Shown: one piece after another, positions 9,146 to 17,625 of the stretch
Layout: every line of letters begins with the position of its first letter
How positions within the stretch are numbered: the first letter of the stretch is position 1
NCBI GenBank assembly: GCA_019359075.1
Contig: JAHHIB010000044.1
Span: 1 to 64,000 of the forward strand
Origin: Kalymmatonema hyalinum WJT4-NPBG1
GTDB taxonomy: Bacteria > Cyanobacteriota > Cyanobacteriia > Cyanobacteriales > Nostocaceae
Length of the DNA: 64,000 bases
Reading direction: 5' to 3'
Notes under the pieces: model-generated
What the model was told of the DNA's origin: nothing
Databases searched by the model: none
Seen by the model: only the letters and a program-made list of their open reading frames with translations
Made by a program: the position numbers and the translations under genes

Positions 9146-9349
9146 GTTTGGTATTTGGGTAATTTTTGGCAAGTTACAATAATTATTATATTACATAAAC
9201 GAAATAGACGAAATCAGGCAATCAACCTTGTCTGTGTGAGGAAAGCGCCTAACATTCGCGGTAATTATACCAAGTCCGCATCTTTTGCCCTAGCGACTGG
9301 AAGTCGTGGCTACAGGAAAATATCTCAGCTATCTACCAGAGGTGAAGCG

Positions 9350-11122
9350 ATGGTTAATCAGACATACACAGCCGATGTCTTAGTTGTCGGAGGTGGAACC
9401 GGGGGAACCGCCGCCGCCATCCAAGCAGCGCGACGAGGGGCAAAAACTATCCTTGTGAGCGAATTTCCTTGGTTGGGGGGAATGCTCACCTCAGCCGGAG
9501 TATCTGCGCCGGATGGCAATGAATTAGAAGCTTTTCAGACAGGGTTGTGGGGTGCATTTTTACGAGAATTGCAGCACCGACAGCAGGGAGGATTAGACAA
9601 TAGTTGGGTCAGCTTTTTTAGTTACGATCCGCGTATTGGGGCACAGATTTTTGCAGATTGGGTGCAGCAATTGCCCAACCTGCTTTGGATTACAGGACAA
9701 GTACCGTTGGAGGTTTTGCGCCAGGGAAATTGCGTAACTGGCGTTCGATTTGCAGATTTTACTGTCAAAGCCAAAGTGACTCTAGACGCGACAGAATTAG
9801 GAGATTTGCTAGCTTTAGCGCAAGTGCCATTACGCTGGGGCTGGGAATTGCAGTCTGAGTGGAGAGAACCCAGCGCCCCAGCGAAGCTTGATAATATCAC
9901 ACAAAGATATCCAGTGCAAGCCCCCACTTGGGTTGTGATCATGCAAGATTTTGGGGAAGCGATCGCCCCAGAAATTCCCGCCGCGCCTAATGAAGATCCA
10001 TCACAGTTTGCTGGCGCTTGGGATGACTATGGTGCAGAGAAATTTTTGAATTACGGTCGCTTGCCAGGAGGTCTATTTATGATTAACTGGCCCATTTGTG
10101 GCAATGACTACGGCAAAGGATTAGGGCGATTGATAGAAACAGAAAAATCACGGCGCGAGTTTCTTCAAGAATGCCGCTGGCACAGCCAAAATTTTGCCCG
10201 TTTTATCCAAAACCAACTTGGTCGTCGCTACGGTTTAGCACCAGGTATCTTCCCCGTCTCCCTCGGTGGAGGCGCTTTCGGCCTTCACCCCTACTACCGG
10301 GAAAGCCGTCGTCTGGTAGGACTCACAACTGTGCGAGAACAGGATATTTTGCCAATGGCTGGAGGTATAGTTGCATCTTTGAATGAAGATGCAATTGCTA
10401 TTGGTAACTATCCTAACGATCACCATTATCCGGGTGTCGAGTTTCAGGTTTCACCTAAATCTATCCTTTGGGGAGGACGAAGGACGGGAACTCCTTTCAC
10501 AATTCCCTATCGTTGTTTAATTCCTACAGAAACAGATGGTTTATTAGTATGCGAAAAGAATATTTCTGTCTCCCACATTGCGAATGGAGCAACTAGATTG
10601 CAACCTGTAGTCATGGGTATTGGTCAAGCTGCGGGAATGGCTGCTGCTATCTGTATTGAATTGAATTTAAGCCCTCGCAATCTGCCTGTGAGAGTTCTTC
10701 AAGAAGCTTTATTGAAAGATAAATATGCGCCTGCGGCAATTATTCCATTATTGAATATGCTACCAAACTTTCCGGATTGGTTGCACTGGCAATTGTATTA
10801 TTTAGATAACCCAGAATTATATTCAGTTAATGGCAATTGTCCTTTGTCATCGCCTCCTCAATATTATTACATTGATGGCGATAGTCTAACTCTAAGCGAG
10901 ACTTCTTGTTTCCAGGGCATCTTTCACCGTATAGCTGAGCAAGATTACAAATTCACTATCACTGCGCCAAGTAAATACAAGGGGCAAACTTGGCAGATTG
11001 TGACTTTGCGATCGCACATACACGAGCAGTTGCAAACTTTTTGTGATCAGCAACTGCTCACAATTTGCGGTCGAATCAATCACGCTCTCAATTGCTTAAT
11101 AATTGAAAATCTCAGCAGATGA
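9350..11122 (+). CDS. FAD-dependent oxidoreductase (FAD_oxidored type)
   Basis: The product has about 590 residues. The N-terminus has a classical dinucleotide-binding motif (VVGGGTGGTAAAIQAARRGA) with a following acidic residue at the end of strand two (LVSE) for FAD ribose binding. It also has VTLDATELGDLLALA and a C-terminal flavin segment with GIGQAAGMAAAICIEL. The enzyme class oxidises an unknown substrate. The start is fixed by AGAGGTG about 5 bases before the ATG at 9350. The open frame runs further upstream, but that part overlaps the antitoxin's 5' end and has no domain. It sits just upstream of patX. Confidence 0.8.
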   Translation: MVNQTYTADVLVVGGGTGGTAAAIQAARRGAKTILVSEFPWLGGMLTSAGVSAPDGNELEAFQTGLWGAFLRELQHRQQGGLDNSWVSFFSYDPRIGAQIFADWVQQLPNLLWITGQVPLEVLRQGNCVTGVRFADFTVKAKVTLDATELGDLLALAQVPLRWGWELQSEWREPSAPAKLDNITQRYPVQAPTWVVIMQDFGEAIAPEIPAAPNEDPSQFAGAWDDYGAEKFLNYGRLPGGLFMINWPICGNDYGKGLGRLIETEKSRREFLQECRWHSQNFARFIQNQLGRRYGLAPGIFPVSLGGGAFGLHPYYRESRRLVGLTTVREQDILPMAGGIVASLNEDAIAIGNYPNDHHYPGVEFQVSPKSILWGGRRTGTPFTIPYRCLIPTETDGLLVCEKNISVSHIANGATRLQPVVMGIGQAAGMAAAICIELNLSPRNLPVRVLQEALLKDKYAPAAIIPLLNMLPNFPDWLHWQLYYLDNPELYSVNGNCPLSSPPQYYYIDGDSLTLSETSCFQGIFHRIAEQDYKFTITAPSKYKGQTWQIVTLRSHIHEQLQTFCDQQLLTICGRINHALNCLIIENLSR

Positions 11123-11136
11123 TCAAATTTTATGCA

Positions 11137-11150
11137 GTAAAAAAAAATAC
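11137..11150 (+). promoter_or_regulatory. NtcA-type box upstream of patX
   Basis: The sequence is a perfect GTA-N8-TAC, with eight adenines as the spacer, 77 bases before the patX start codon and just after the stop of the FAD oxidoreductase gene. GTAN8TAC is the established NtcA consensus. No good TAN3T -10 lies at the usual 20-24 base distance, so this is a candidate site only, which could act together with the DIF-type motif next to it. Confidence 0.5.
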
Positions 11151-11164
11151 TATTTCCTAAATTA

Positions 11165-11195
11165 TCCGGAAGCAGTAAAGAAAACTCAGTATCAG
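11165..11195 (+). promoter_or_regulatory. DIF-type promoter (TCCGGA) of patX
   Basis: TCCGGA at 11165-11170 matches the -35 element reported for developmentally induced (DIF+) promoters of Anabaena, such as nsiR1. It is followed at about 19 bases by TATCAG (11190-11195) as a possible -10. The predicted start would be near 11203, giving a short leader before patX. The assignment rests on recalled literature about DIF motifs in front of patX genes and on the exact hexamer here. Confidence 0.6.
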
Positions 11196-11227
11196 TGAAA
11201 TGGAGAGTTCAAAAATAGACATTTGCT

Positions 11228-11440
11228 ATGCGTGCTGCCATTTCACTTTTAATCACAGGATTGTTATTTGGCTCCTTAGCTGTTAACAGCCAAGCACCTG
11301 GTATACACTTATCCAACTCTGGCTCACAACAGTTGATGTCGGCAAAAGACAATACCAATAAGCCTTCTCGCAGCCGCTACAGAGGTAGTGGTCGCATGAA
11401 ATTGATGAAATATGTCGAGAATACAAATTCTGCTGTCTAA
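11228..11440 (+). CDS. patX: PatX, RGSGR-containing heterocyst-inhibition peptide precursor
   Basis: The product is a 70-residue precursor. Residues 1-23 form a signal-like hydrophobic N-terminus (AISLLITGLLFGSLAVNSQA), and the pentapeptide RGSGR stands at residues 52-56 within SRYRGSGRMKL. PatX proteins are short exported precursors with an RG(S/T)GR motif whose processed peptide is thought to bind and inhibit HetR, the master regulator of heterocyst formation, in neighbouring cells. The motif is near the C-terminus, as expected. Its location close to gifA and glnA agrees with my recollection of the Anabaena PCC 7120 neighbourhood (alr2328, asl2329, asl2332). Upstream lie NtcA-type and DIF-type sites, so induction under nitrogen starvation is likely. 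Confidence 0.85.
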   Translation: MRAAISLLITGLLFGSLAVNSQAPGIHLSNSGSQQLMSAKDNTNKPSRSRYRGSGRMKLMKYVENTNSAV

Positions 11441-12214
11441 CAACTCGAAGTTAATGCTATTTGTTGGGGTAGCAATAGCCTTGTAGCAAGGAAACCAAAG
11501 TTCGGTCAAACAGGGTGTTAAATTTAACACTTGTATTTCACCATTCTTAGCAGAGATGTAACACTAAAGATACAACAAAGCTAAGGAATAGGTCGGTATT
11601 TTATCCGTGAGCTTCTGTATACCTAGTCAGCTGTCAACCCTTGCATCGAAATACTCGCGCAAGTTAGCTGTCTGTTTTGCAAGCATGAAGAGCTACTTAA
11701 ATAAGCAGGAAATTCTCGCTCGCAACCTTCAAGTTATCTCTTGAAAAGGTTTTACTTGGGCTGTTAGTTCAGCTATAGCCCATGTGGTTCAGGTATTATG
11801 ACTATCAAGAAATTTGTGAGCGTACTCCAACCTTTCTAAGGACAGGTTGTAGGCGCACGGGCTGATATGAGCAACAAAGAACTCAGAACTCAGTTATCAG
11901 AACTTGGGTGGGAGTTAGAACTGGGTTGTCATCTCCTTTTCCTACTGATAACTGACTAAGTTCTGCGTTCTTCTCAAGAAACTCCACTCAGATTTGGGGT
12001 AGCTGTTTTCGCTAACGCATGAAACAGCTTTTTGGTTGAATTTTGGTGACGCATTGGGACAAAAAAATGAGCCAAGCCCTAATAACCCCACGATAAATCG
12101 AGGGGGTTCCAGATCAACCCAAGAGGGCTTGGCTCATTTTTCCAGTCATTCCCCCGGTAAAAAAATAGGATGGACATTGTCCACCCTACTTATAGAACAG
12201 GTGCCTAGCCTGTT
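11441..12214. other. 774-bp intergenic region with inverted repeats, no gene
   Basis: No ORF with coding character was found between patX and the ferritin-like gene. It holds an imperfect inverted repeat built on TCAGTTATCAG words (11877-11900 with 11945-11972). A second stem built on AGCTGTTT/AAACAGCT (12001-12028) is followed by a T-run and could terminate rightward transcription. The large nested inverted repeat is listed separately. A small RNA could hide here but cannot be shown. Confidence 0.45.
12063..12141. repeat. Nested perfect inverted repeat (18-bp arms)
   Basis: The arms AAAAATGAGCCAAGCCCT and its exact complement are separated by 43 bases that contain a further AACCCC/GGGGTT stem. 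T-runs or A-runs flank both sides, so it could work as a terminator in either orientation between patX (plus) and the convergent ferritin-like gene (minus). It may alternatively be a small mobile palindrome. Confidence 0.75.
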
Positions 12215-13114
12215 CTACACCGTCGTTTTCTGGGAGTTATTTTGCATCCCTTTCAAACCGTTGAGGAACATTGGCACAAACCTTTCCATCAATGCCTGGG
12301 GGTCTCGCTTCCAAACCCGCTGAACTACATCGATGCGGGTCAGTTGCAAATCTGGCGCTAGCAGAGTTTGCGGTAAGCGCTCCATCAGGTATTGGGGACG
12401 TTCCCACACTGGCATTGTGTTTGCCACTTCTAGCAGGTTGGCAACTCTACGCAGTTCTGCGCCCAAGGTGATATCCATCCCAGCTTCAAAGGCTGCTTGT
12501 TCAATAGCAGCGTACTTCCGCTTTGCTTGCTCAACCTTTTGCCGATGTTCTGGACTTTTATCTGCTAATTGCGCCAACCAACGATTACCCCAACGAACGT
12601 GTCCTGCTTCCTCCGGCAGAATTTTTTCAATCGTTTCGCGGATTTTGATGTTTTCTTCGGTTTGTGGGGCTTGCTTAAGGGCGTAAATGTGTGCCGAGAA
12701 ATACTCACAACCCCGTTTTTCGGTTACGTTAATTCCAGCAAGTAACGAAATTAAAAAATCGTCGAGGTCTTTGGTTGGATCTTTTTGTTCGATGTCTATC
12801 AGCCTTTCAAACTCGTCAATATAGGAAGAGCCTGGAGGCGTTCCCACTTTCGCTCCCAGTTCCACTAACAGATCAGTCAGCCACATGGCATGACGGGCTT
12901 CATCTGAAATATGGTGAGACAAATCCCGTACTAGCTCCGGTGGCTGACCATTGAGTTGTTCAATAACTTCGGTGAGGTCTTTGCAACTGCGTTGCTCGGC
13001 GTAGCGGTAGCGGTTGAGCGTAATGAGATGGATTTCGCGATCGCGGACAACCTGTTTCAAGATGTCCCTTGCGCCTATAGCGTTCTGAAATTTGCGTGGG
13101 TAGGCAACAGCCAT
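12215..13114 (-). CDS. Ferritin-like diiron-fold protein
   Basis: The product has 299 residues. The four-helix diiron signature is complete: Glu40 (YAEQRS), Glu72/His75 (DEARH), Glu132 (NVTEKRG) and Glu169/His172 (EEAGH), that is E...ExxH...E...ExxH. Proteins with this layout bind two irons and use or reduce oxygen or peroxide, or store iron. The C-terminal 120 residues form a helical extension. It follows the methyltransferase gene on the same strand with about 80 bases between them, so the two may be co-transcribed and act on the same substrate, though this is only inference. Confidence 0.75.
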   Translation of the reverse strand: MAVAYPRKFQNAIGARDILKQVVRDREIHLITLNRYRYAEQRSCKDLTEVIEQLNGQPPELVRDLSHHISDEARHAMWLTDLLVELGAKVGTPPGSSYIDEFERLIDIEQKDPTKDLDDFLISLLAGINVTEKRGCEYFSAHIYALKQAPQTEENIKIRETIEKILPEEAGHVRWGNRWLAQLADKSPEHRQKVEQAKRKYAAIEQAAFEAGMDITLGAELRRVANLLEVANTMPVWERPQYLMERLPQTLLAPDLQLTRIDVVQRVWKRDPQALMERFVPMFLNGLKGMQNNSQKTTV

Positions 13115-13191
13115 AACTTTTTATGAGAGTTATGTTAACTAGTATTAATATTAGCTTAGTTTTTTTGTTGCTACCGTAGCGTTTCTTCACA

Positions 13192-14247
13192 TCAAGCAGG
13201 CTTTCGAGCAATAAGATACTTGCTCATAAAGTGAACTTGCATATCAATATTTTCAAAGCCTGCTTTTTCTAAACGCTCTACCAAGTCATCAGCCGTGTAA
13301 TGTTTGTAGTAAGGTTCATGGAAAGTTTCGTGGAAGTTTTCCATTAAAGGCTCCATTTCAGGTGAATCGCTCATTTGAATAGAGTCACAAATAATAAAGA
13401 TTCCCCCTGGTTTGGTCACCCGGTAACATTGCTCTATCACCTGTTGACGTGCTGCTGCGGGTAGCTCATGGAACAGGAAAACTGAAGTCACAGCATGGAA
13501 ATAGTTATCCAAGTAGGGTAACTCTTCTGCATTTGCTTGTAAAAGTTGCGGTAATTCTCCTGGAAGTTGGGATAAGAGTTCATTTGCTTTACGCAAATAA
13601 GTTGGTGACAAATCTGTCCCAAACAGAGATGCTTGAGATAAAGCTGCTCGAATCAACTTTAAAGTACGACCAGTTCCACAAGCGACATCTAGTATACGTA
13701 TCTGGCGTGGTGGCACATCATTAAAAACTTTTAACCCTTCTTTGAGAGGAGCCAGAATGCGCCGCCGCATTGGATCGGCTGAACCACCAAACAGAAGTTC
13801 CACCTGCAAGTCATACAGATTAGCTGATAATTCACTCAAGTAGCCATCTGTTTGGTGATGGAAGTTCTGCACGTAGTAGCTGGGATAACCCTCAATGTCC
13901 ACATTTGAGGAAAACTGTTGATATTTCTTTTGGTTAGCCCGCTCCCAGATTTGCGGTAAATCTAGCCACACGACTGGATAGTAGCGGAAAAACTCTTCCC
14001 AAGGGTTATCAAACAGTACACTTGTGGGATACACACCCCGCTCAGCATCCTGCCAATCAACTTCGAGCAGATTATTCAGCCTTTGTTGAAGTTTGGGTAA
14101 AATCTCAGTTGGTATAGGTTTGGTCTGCTGCTGACTAGGAGAGATGATGTTCATCAACCGCGTACTTAAGATTTTGTGAGCTAGACCAAAGTAATTTTTG
14201 CCCTGCTGGAAAGTCTGATAAGTCAGCTTCGTTAAAGTGTCAGACAT
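13192..14247 (-). CDS. Class I SAM-dependent methyltransferase
   Basis: The product has 351 residues. SAM-binding motif I is clear (ILDVACGTGRTLKLI), followed by FGTDLSPTYLRKAN (acidic motif II region), the AEELPYLDNYFHAVTSVFLF motif and KPGGIFIICDS. The roughly 170 residues in front are specific to this cyanobacterial subgroup. The methyl acceptor is unknown; the C-terminal HYTADDLVERLEKAGF segment resembles lipid or quinone methyltransferases. It is encoded just before the ferritin-like gene and divergently from gifA. Confidence 0.8.
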   Translation of the reverse strand: MSDTLTKLTYQTFQQGKNYFGLAHKILSTRLMNIISPSQQQTKPIPTEILPKLQQRLNNLLEVDWQDAERGVYPTSVLFDNPWEEFFRYYPVVWLDLPQIWERANQKKYQQFSSNVDIEGYPSYYVQNFHHQTDGYLSELSANLYDLQVELLFGGSADPMRRRILAPLKEGLKVFNDVPPRQIRILDVACGTGRTLKLIRAALSQASLFGTDLSPTYLRKANELLSQLPGELPQLLQANAEELPYLDNYFHAVTSVFLFHELPAAARQQVIEQCYRVTKPGGIFIICDSIQMSDSPEMEPLMENFHETFHEPYYKHYTADDLVERLEKAGFENIDMQVHFMSKYLIARKPA

Positions 14248-14460
14248 GAGAATCGCTTAAGGTTTTGTTACGTTCTTCTTTATAAGATTTAATAATTATA
14301 ACTAAAGAATCATGAATCTTAAGAAAGGTTTATGTAATAAAGCGAAACCAACCTTGAGAAAGATGTTACAGGCATTTGGGGAAGAAGAAATAAATTCCTA
14401 CCGCCTCATCTCCTGACTTCTGCATTTCTATTGTTACTTTTTATTACGAAAAGCGATTCC

Positions 14461-14474
14461 GTAACTTAAGATAC
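14461..14474 (+). promoter_or_regulatory. NtcA-type box in the gifA promoter
   Basis: GTAACTTAAGATAC is a perfect GTAN8TAC site 78 bases before the gifA start codon. NtcA is known to repress gif genes by binding over their promoters when nitrogen is limiting, which frees glutamine synthetase from inhibition. The site here lies just upstream of AT-rich -10-like sequences (TAGTCT, TAATAA), which is compatible with repression. Confidence 0.7.
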
Positions 14475-14551
14475 AGAATTTATGTGATAGTCTAATAAAA
14501 GAAAAGTCAATTAAGCATAACATTACTGAAATTATTAGGGAGAACTTTGGT

Positions 14552-14752
14552 ATGTCTACTCAAGAAAAAGCTCGTGCTTTGATGATGCGTCATTATCAGC
14601 TCATCAAAAATCGTCAACAATCAATGCTAGAGCGTACTGGTGAAGAAATAGGTCTTCCTGGAGAGGTCTCTACTTACTGGAACCCTATCCAAGGGAAAAT
14701 CGACCCTAGCGTTCGCATGACTTACGATCGCAGCAATGCGGCGATGAGCTAG
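14552..14752 (+). CDS. gifA: Glutamine synthetase inactivating factor IF7 (GifA)
   Basis: The product is a 66-residue basic protein starting MSTQEKARALMMRHYQLIKN and ending DPSVRMTYDRSNAAMS, which matches the IF7/GifA family. The three arginines reported as essential for binding glutamine synthetase (Arg8, Arg21, Arg28) are all present at those exact positions. GifA binds GlnA and inactivates it when ammonium is available. The start follows AGGGAGAA. The gene converges on glnA with a shared terminator, the arrangement known from Anabaena, and is preceded by an NtcA-type box. Confidence 0.88.
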   Translation: MSTQEKARALMMRHYQLIKNRQQSMLERTGEEIGLPGEVSTYWNPIQGKIDPSVRMTYDRSNAAMS

Positions 14753-14812
14753 GTGTCAATATTGTTGAATTTTGTACAGATGCGATATATTGCGTCTCTA
14801 GACAGAAAAAAA

Positions 14813-14837
14813 GCCACCCGTCTTGGGTGGCTTTAGT
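14813..14837. terminator. Bidirectional terminator between gifA and glnA
   Basis: A GCCACCC stem (14813-14819) pairs with GGGTGGC (14825-14831) around a five-base loop. A-rich sequence on the left reads as a T-run for the leftward glnA transcript, and CTTTAGTT on the right gives a weaker T-run for gifA. The two genes converge on it. Confidence 0.8.
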
Positions 14838-14872
14838 TACGGTCTCAAAATGCTCTCAAATAGCGTTCTTAA

Positions 14873-16288
14873 TTAAACATCGTAATAGAGGGCAAATTCG
14901 TAGGGATGAGGACGCAAGCGCATTGGGTTGACTTCGTTATCTAGCTTGTAGGAAATCCAAGTTTGAATGAAGTCTTCGGTGAACACACCTGGTTCTGTCA
15001 AGAAGGCGTGGTCATTCTCCAGTGCTTCCAACGCCAACTCCAGAGAACCTGGTGTTGAAGGAACTTTCGCCAGCTCTTCTGGAGAGAGTTCATAAATATT
15101 TTTATCGAGAGGTTGACCTGGGTCGATTTTATTCTTAATCCCATCTAACCCAGCGCACAGCATGGCAGCAAAGGCAAGGTAGGGATTAGAAGTCGCATCA
15201 GGACAGCGGAACTCCAAGCGCTTGGCTTTGGGGTTAGTACCAGACAAAGGAATACGGATAGAAGCAGAACGGTTACCTTGGGAGTAAGCCAAGTTTACAG
15301 GTGCTTCATAACCAGGTACTAAGCGCTTGTAAGAGTTGGTGGTGGGGTTGGTGAGTGCCAAGAGTGCTGGTGCATGCTTGAGGATACCGCCAATGTAGTG
15401 CAACGCCATGTCACTCAAGCCAGCGTATTTGTCGCCAGCAAACAGCGGTTGACCATCTTTCCAAATGGACTGGTGGGTGTGCATCCCGGAACCGTTATCG
15501 CCAAAGATGGGCTTGGGCATAAAGGTGACGGTTTTGCCGTACTTTTTGGCTACGTTTTTGATGACATATTTGTAAGTCATGAGCCAGTCAGCAGCTTCAA
15601 TCAACTTACCAAAACGGAAGCCCAATTCGCACTGTCCACCGGTGGCTACTTCGTGGTGCTGCTTTTCAATGGGTACCCCGCACTCTGCCATTGTCAGCAG
15701 CATTTCTGTACGGATATCTTGGAAAGTATCAGTAGGGGGAACTGGGAAGTAACCCTGTTTGTAGCCTGGTTTGTTACCCAGGTTAGGACCTTCTTCTTTA
15801 CCAGAATTCCAACGACCTTCAACCGAGTCTACGTAGTAGTAGCCTTGGTGCGCGGTTTGGTCAAAGCGGACATCATCAAAGATGAAAAACTCGGCTTCAG
15901 GACCTAAGAAAGCTGTATCACCAATGCCTGTGGAAACCAGATAATCTACTGCTTTCTGGGCAATAACGCGGGGACAACGGCTGTACCATTCACCTGTCCG
16001 TGGTTCCTTGATGCTGCAAATGATGCTCAGAGTTGGCTCTTTCATGAAAGGGTCGATCCAGGCAGTGTTGGGATCGAGTACCATCGCCATGTCTGATTCA
16101 TTGATGGCTTTCCAACCCCGGATACTAGAACCGTCGAAAGGTACGCCGTCTGTGAAGGAAGTTTCATCGATTTGGTTATGGTAAACCGTGAGGTGCTGCC
16201 AGGTTCCTGGCGTATCGATGAATTTCAGATCGATCATCTGAATGTTATTGTCCTGAATGCGCTTCAGGACTTCTTGTGGGGTTGTCAT
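14873..16288 (-). CDS. glnA: Type I glutamine synthetase
   Basis: The 471-residue enzyme has the normal length for cyanobacterial GSI. It forms glutamine from glutamate, ammonium and ATP, the main entry of ammonium in the cytoplasm. Visible motifs are [23 protein letters not shown] (ATP/glutamate site), NRSASIRIP and [15 protein letters not shown]. Near the C-terminus Asn454 and Arg457 (EVNPMRLRP) fit the residues reported to contact the inactivating factors, allowing for a two-residue offset from Synechocystis numbering. The start is supported by AAGGAGTAACC directly before ATG. The upstream region carries an NtcA-activated promoter pattern. Confidence 0.97.
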   Translation of the reverse strand: MTTPQEVLKRIQDNNIQMIDLKFIDTPGTWQHLTVYHNQIDETSFTDGVPFDGSSIRGWKAINESDMAMVLDPNTAWIDPFMKEPTLSIICSIKEPRTGEWYSRCPRVIAQKAVDYLVSTGIGDTAFLGPEAEFFIFDDVRFDQTAHQGYYYVDSVEGRWNSGKEEGPNLGNKPGYKQGYFPVPPTDTFQDIRTEMLLTMAECGVPIEKQHHEVATGGQCELGFRFGKLIEAADWLMTYKYVIKNVAKKYGKTVTFMPKPIFGDNGSGMHTHQSIWKDGQPLFAGDKYAGLSDMALHYIGGILKHAPALLALTNPTTNSYKRLVPGYEAPVNLAYSQGNRSASIRIPLSGTNPKAKRLEFRCPDATSNPYLAFAAMLCAGLDGIKNKIDPGQPLDKNIYELSPEELAKVPSTPGSLELALEALENDHAFLTEPGVFTEDFIQTWISYKLDNEVNPMRLRPHPYEFALYYDV

Positions 16289-16653
16289 GGTTACTCCTTA
16301 TCTGCCGATTTATTCATAGTAAAACCAGAGTGTTCAAAGCATGCTGACCCGGCTTGTAAATCCAAATCCATGAGACACCTAGAATATCGTAAGGATTTAA
16401 AATTGGAGTATTTTGTATTGTTTGTAACAAAACATCAGTTTGAAAGATTATGTTTAACCTTTCCTTAACTAGTTTTACAAAACTAGACACTTCACCTTGC
16501 AGGGGTCAACTTTAGCATAGAATCCTTAATTAGCGCTATAGATTGTTTTTGTGCTGGAGCTTCTTTGACAAGAGGCACTCTTAAATTGCAGCTTTGCTAA
16601 AAGCAGTCAAATTAATATCAAACCATAGAAAGGATTGATTAGGAGAAAAAGGA
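16289..16653. other. Divergent promoter region glnA/apcF
   Basis: This non-coding region separates two divergent genes. Besides the glnA NtcA-type promoter it holds an AT-rich part in front of apcF with no clearly assignable box. ACTAGTTTTACAAAACTAG (16469-16487) forms a small palindrome roughly midway that may separate the two promoters. Confidence 0.5.
16386..16428 (-). promoter_or_regulatory. NtcA-activated promoter of glnA
   Basis: Read on the minus strand, GTTACAAACAATAC (16415-16428) differs from GTAN8TAC by one base and resembles the known Anabaena glnA site. After 23 bases comes TACGAT (16386-16391), a TAN3T -10 box. This is the canonical spacing of NtcA-activated promoters, so glnA should be induced by nitrogen limitation. 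The transcript leader would be about 90 bases long. Confidence 0.65.
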
Positions 16654-17163
16654 ATGCGGGATGCAGTGACAAGTTTAATTAAGAATTATGACGTTGCGGG
16701 TCGGTATTTCGACCGGAATGCGCTGGACAGCCTCAAGTCTTACTTTGAAAGCGGAACGGCACGGGTGCAAGCAGCGGCGGCTATCAATTCAAATGCGGCG
16801 GCACTAGTTAAGCAGGCTGGTTCTAAGTTATTTGAAGAACAGCCGGAGTTAATTCGTCCTGGTGGGAATGCCTACACGACTCGCCGTTATGCGGCTTGTC
16901 TACGGGATATGGACTACTACCTGCGCTATGCTACCTATGCTCTTGTTGCTGGCAATACCGATGTGCTGGATGAGCGTGTGTTGCAAGGGCTGCGCGAAAC
17001 TTACAATTCTCTAGGAGTGCCAATTGGTCCCACGGTTCTCGGTATCCAAATTATGAAGGATATTGTGAAGGAGCAAGTGGCTGCAGCAGGTGTTGCCAAT
17101 ACGAGCTTTGTAGATGAGCCGTTTGATTATATGACTAGAGAGTTGAGCGAACAAGATATCTAA
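16654..17163 (+). CDS. apcF: Allophycocyanin beta-18 subunit
   Basis: The 169-residue protein is a core phycobilisome subunit. Cys82 in RRYAACLRDMDYYLRYATYA is the phycocyanobilin attachment site. The start MRDAVTSLIKNYDVAGRYFD and the sequence as a whole match ApcF (beta-18), which replaces one ApcB in the core trimer that contacts the terminal emitter, rather than ApcB itself. AGGAGAAAAAGGA precedes the ATG. It is a single gene with its own terminator, as is usual for apcF. Confidence 0.9.
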   Translation: MRDAVTSLIKNYDVAGRYFDRNALDSLKSYFESGTARVQAAAAINSNAAALVKQAGSKLFEEQPELIRPGGNAYTTRRYAACLRDMDYYLRYATYALVAGNTDVLDERVLQGLRETYNSLGVPIGPTVLGIQIMKDIVKEQVAAAGVANTSFVDEPFDYMTRELSEQDI

Positions 17164-17187
17164 GTTGCTCTGTTGACTTTAAAATAA

Positions 17188-17219
17188 GGCGAGTTTCCTT
17201 GGGGAAGCTCGCTTTTTTT
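17188..17219 (+). terminator. Rho-independent terminator of apcF
   Basis: GCGAGTTTCC pairs with GGAAGCTCGC across a TTGG loop (one T/G bulge pair), followed directly by seven thymines. It begins 25 bases after the apcF stop codon. Confidence 0.92.
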
Positions 17220-17254
17220 ACGAACCGCAAAAGCCCTCTTGGATGTATCCAAGT

Positions 17255-17412
17255 TTAACAGTGAACAGTACCAGCCGCAGTGTCGAGTTAAATACGAGTG
17301 GTCGCGCGTCCCCCACCAAGAGCACCTTTATGCGTTGGTGGCGGTGAGCGCATCCCCCAAAGCGCCCGCCTGATAACCTGATAACTGATAACTGATAACT
17401 GATAACTGATTT
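17255..17412 (+). repeat. Dispersed repeat with CTGATAA heptamers, copy 1
   Basis: The element begins with TTAACAGTGAACAG, continues with the block AATACGAGTGGTCGCGCGTC and CCCCCACCAAGAGCACC, and ends in a CTGATAA heptamer array (17370-17410). The same modules in the same order occur in inverted orientation at 42417-42600. The element shows no coding capacity and abuts the SDR relic. Confidence 0.85.
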
Positions 17413-17625
17413 AAGCGCCGTGTCGTCCGCCTGTAACGCCACCATCTATAGGGAGAATTGCGCCCCTAACCCAACTTGCTTTATCACTTGCACTTGTTAG
17501 AGTATTGCCTCTGCAATGTCAGTAGGCTGTCGATTGCGCCCCAACGGATGAACACTGCTGAAGCAACTGAGTTCCTCCTTTGACACCAGCGCCTCAAACC
17601 CAGGTGTCTCAACAATCGATCACGG
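17411..17625 (-). pseudogene. Short-chain dehydrogenase (SDR) C-terminal relic
   Basis: On the minus strand two reading frames give matching pieces of the SDR C-terminus: IVETPGFEALVSKEEL... HPLGRNRQPTDIAEAIL in one frame, then SDKASWVRGAILPIDGGVTG in another, ending in TAA. The expected order (PGxIETPxF, HPxGRxxxPxDIA, then DGGxT) is preserved, but a frameshift separates the two parts and the Rossmann and catalytic regions are missing. It is a decayed 3' end whose upstream part has been lost. Confidence 0.75.

Noticed and set aside
9155-9349. 65-codon upstream extension of the FAD oxidoreductase frame
   Set aside because: It overlaps the divergent antitoxin's 5' end, has no domain, and a good AGAGGTG site precedes the ATG at 9350.
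17370-17410. Heptamer array considered as a CRISPR array
   Set aside because: Seven-base units are contiguous without spacers, so this is a short tandem repeat, not CRISPR.
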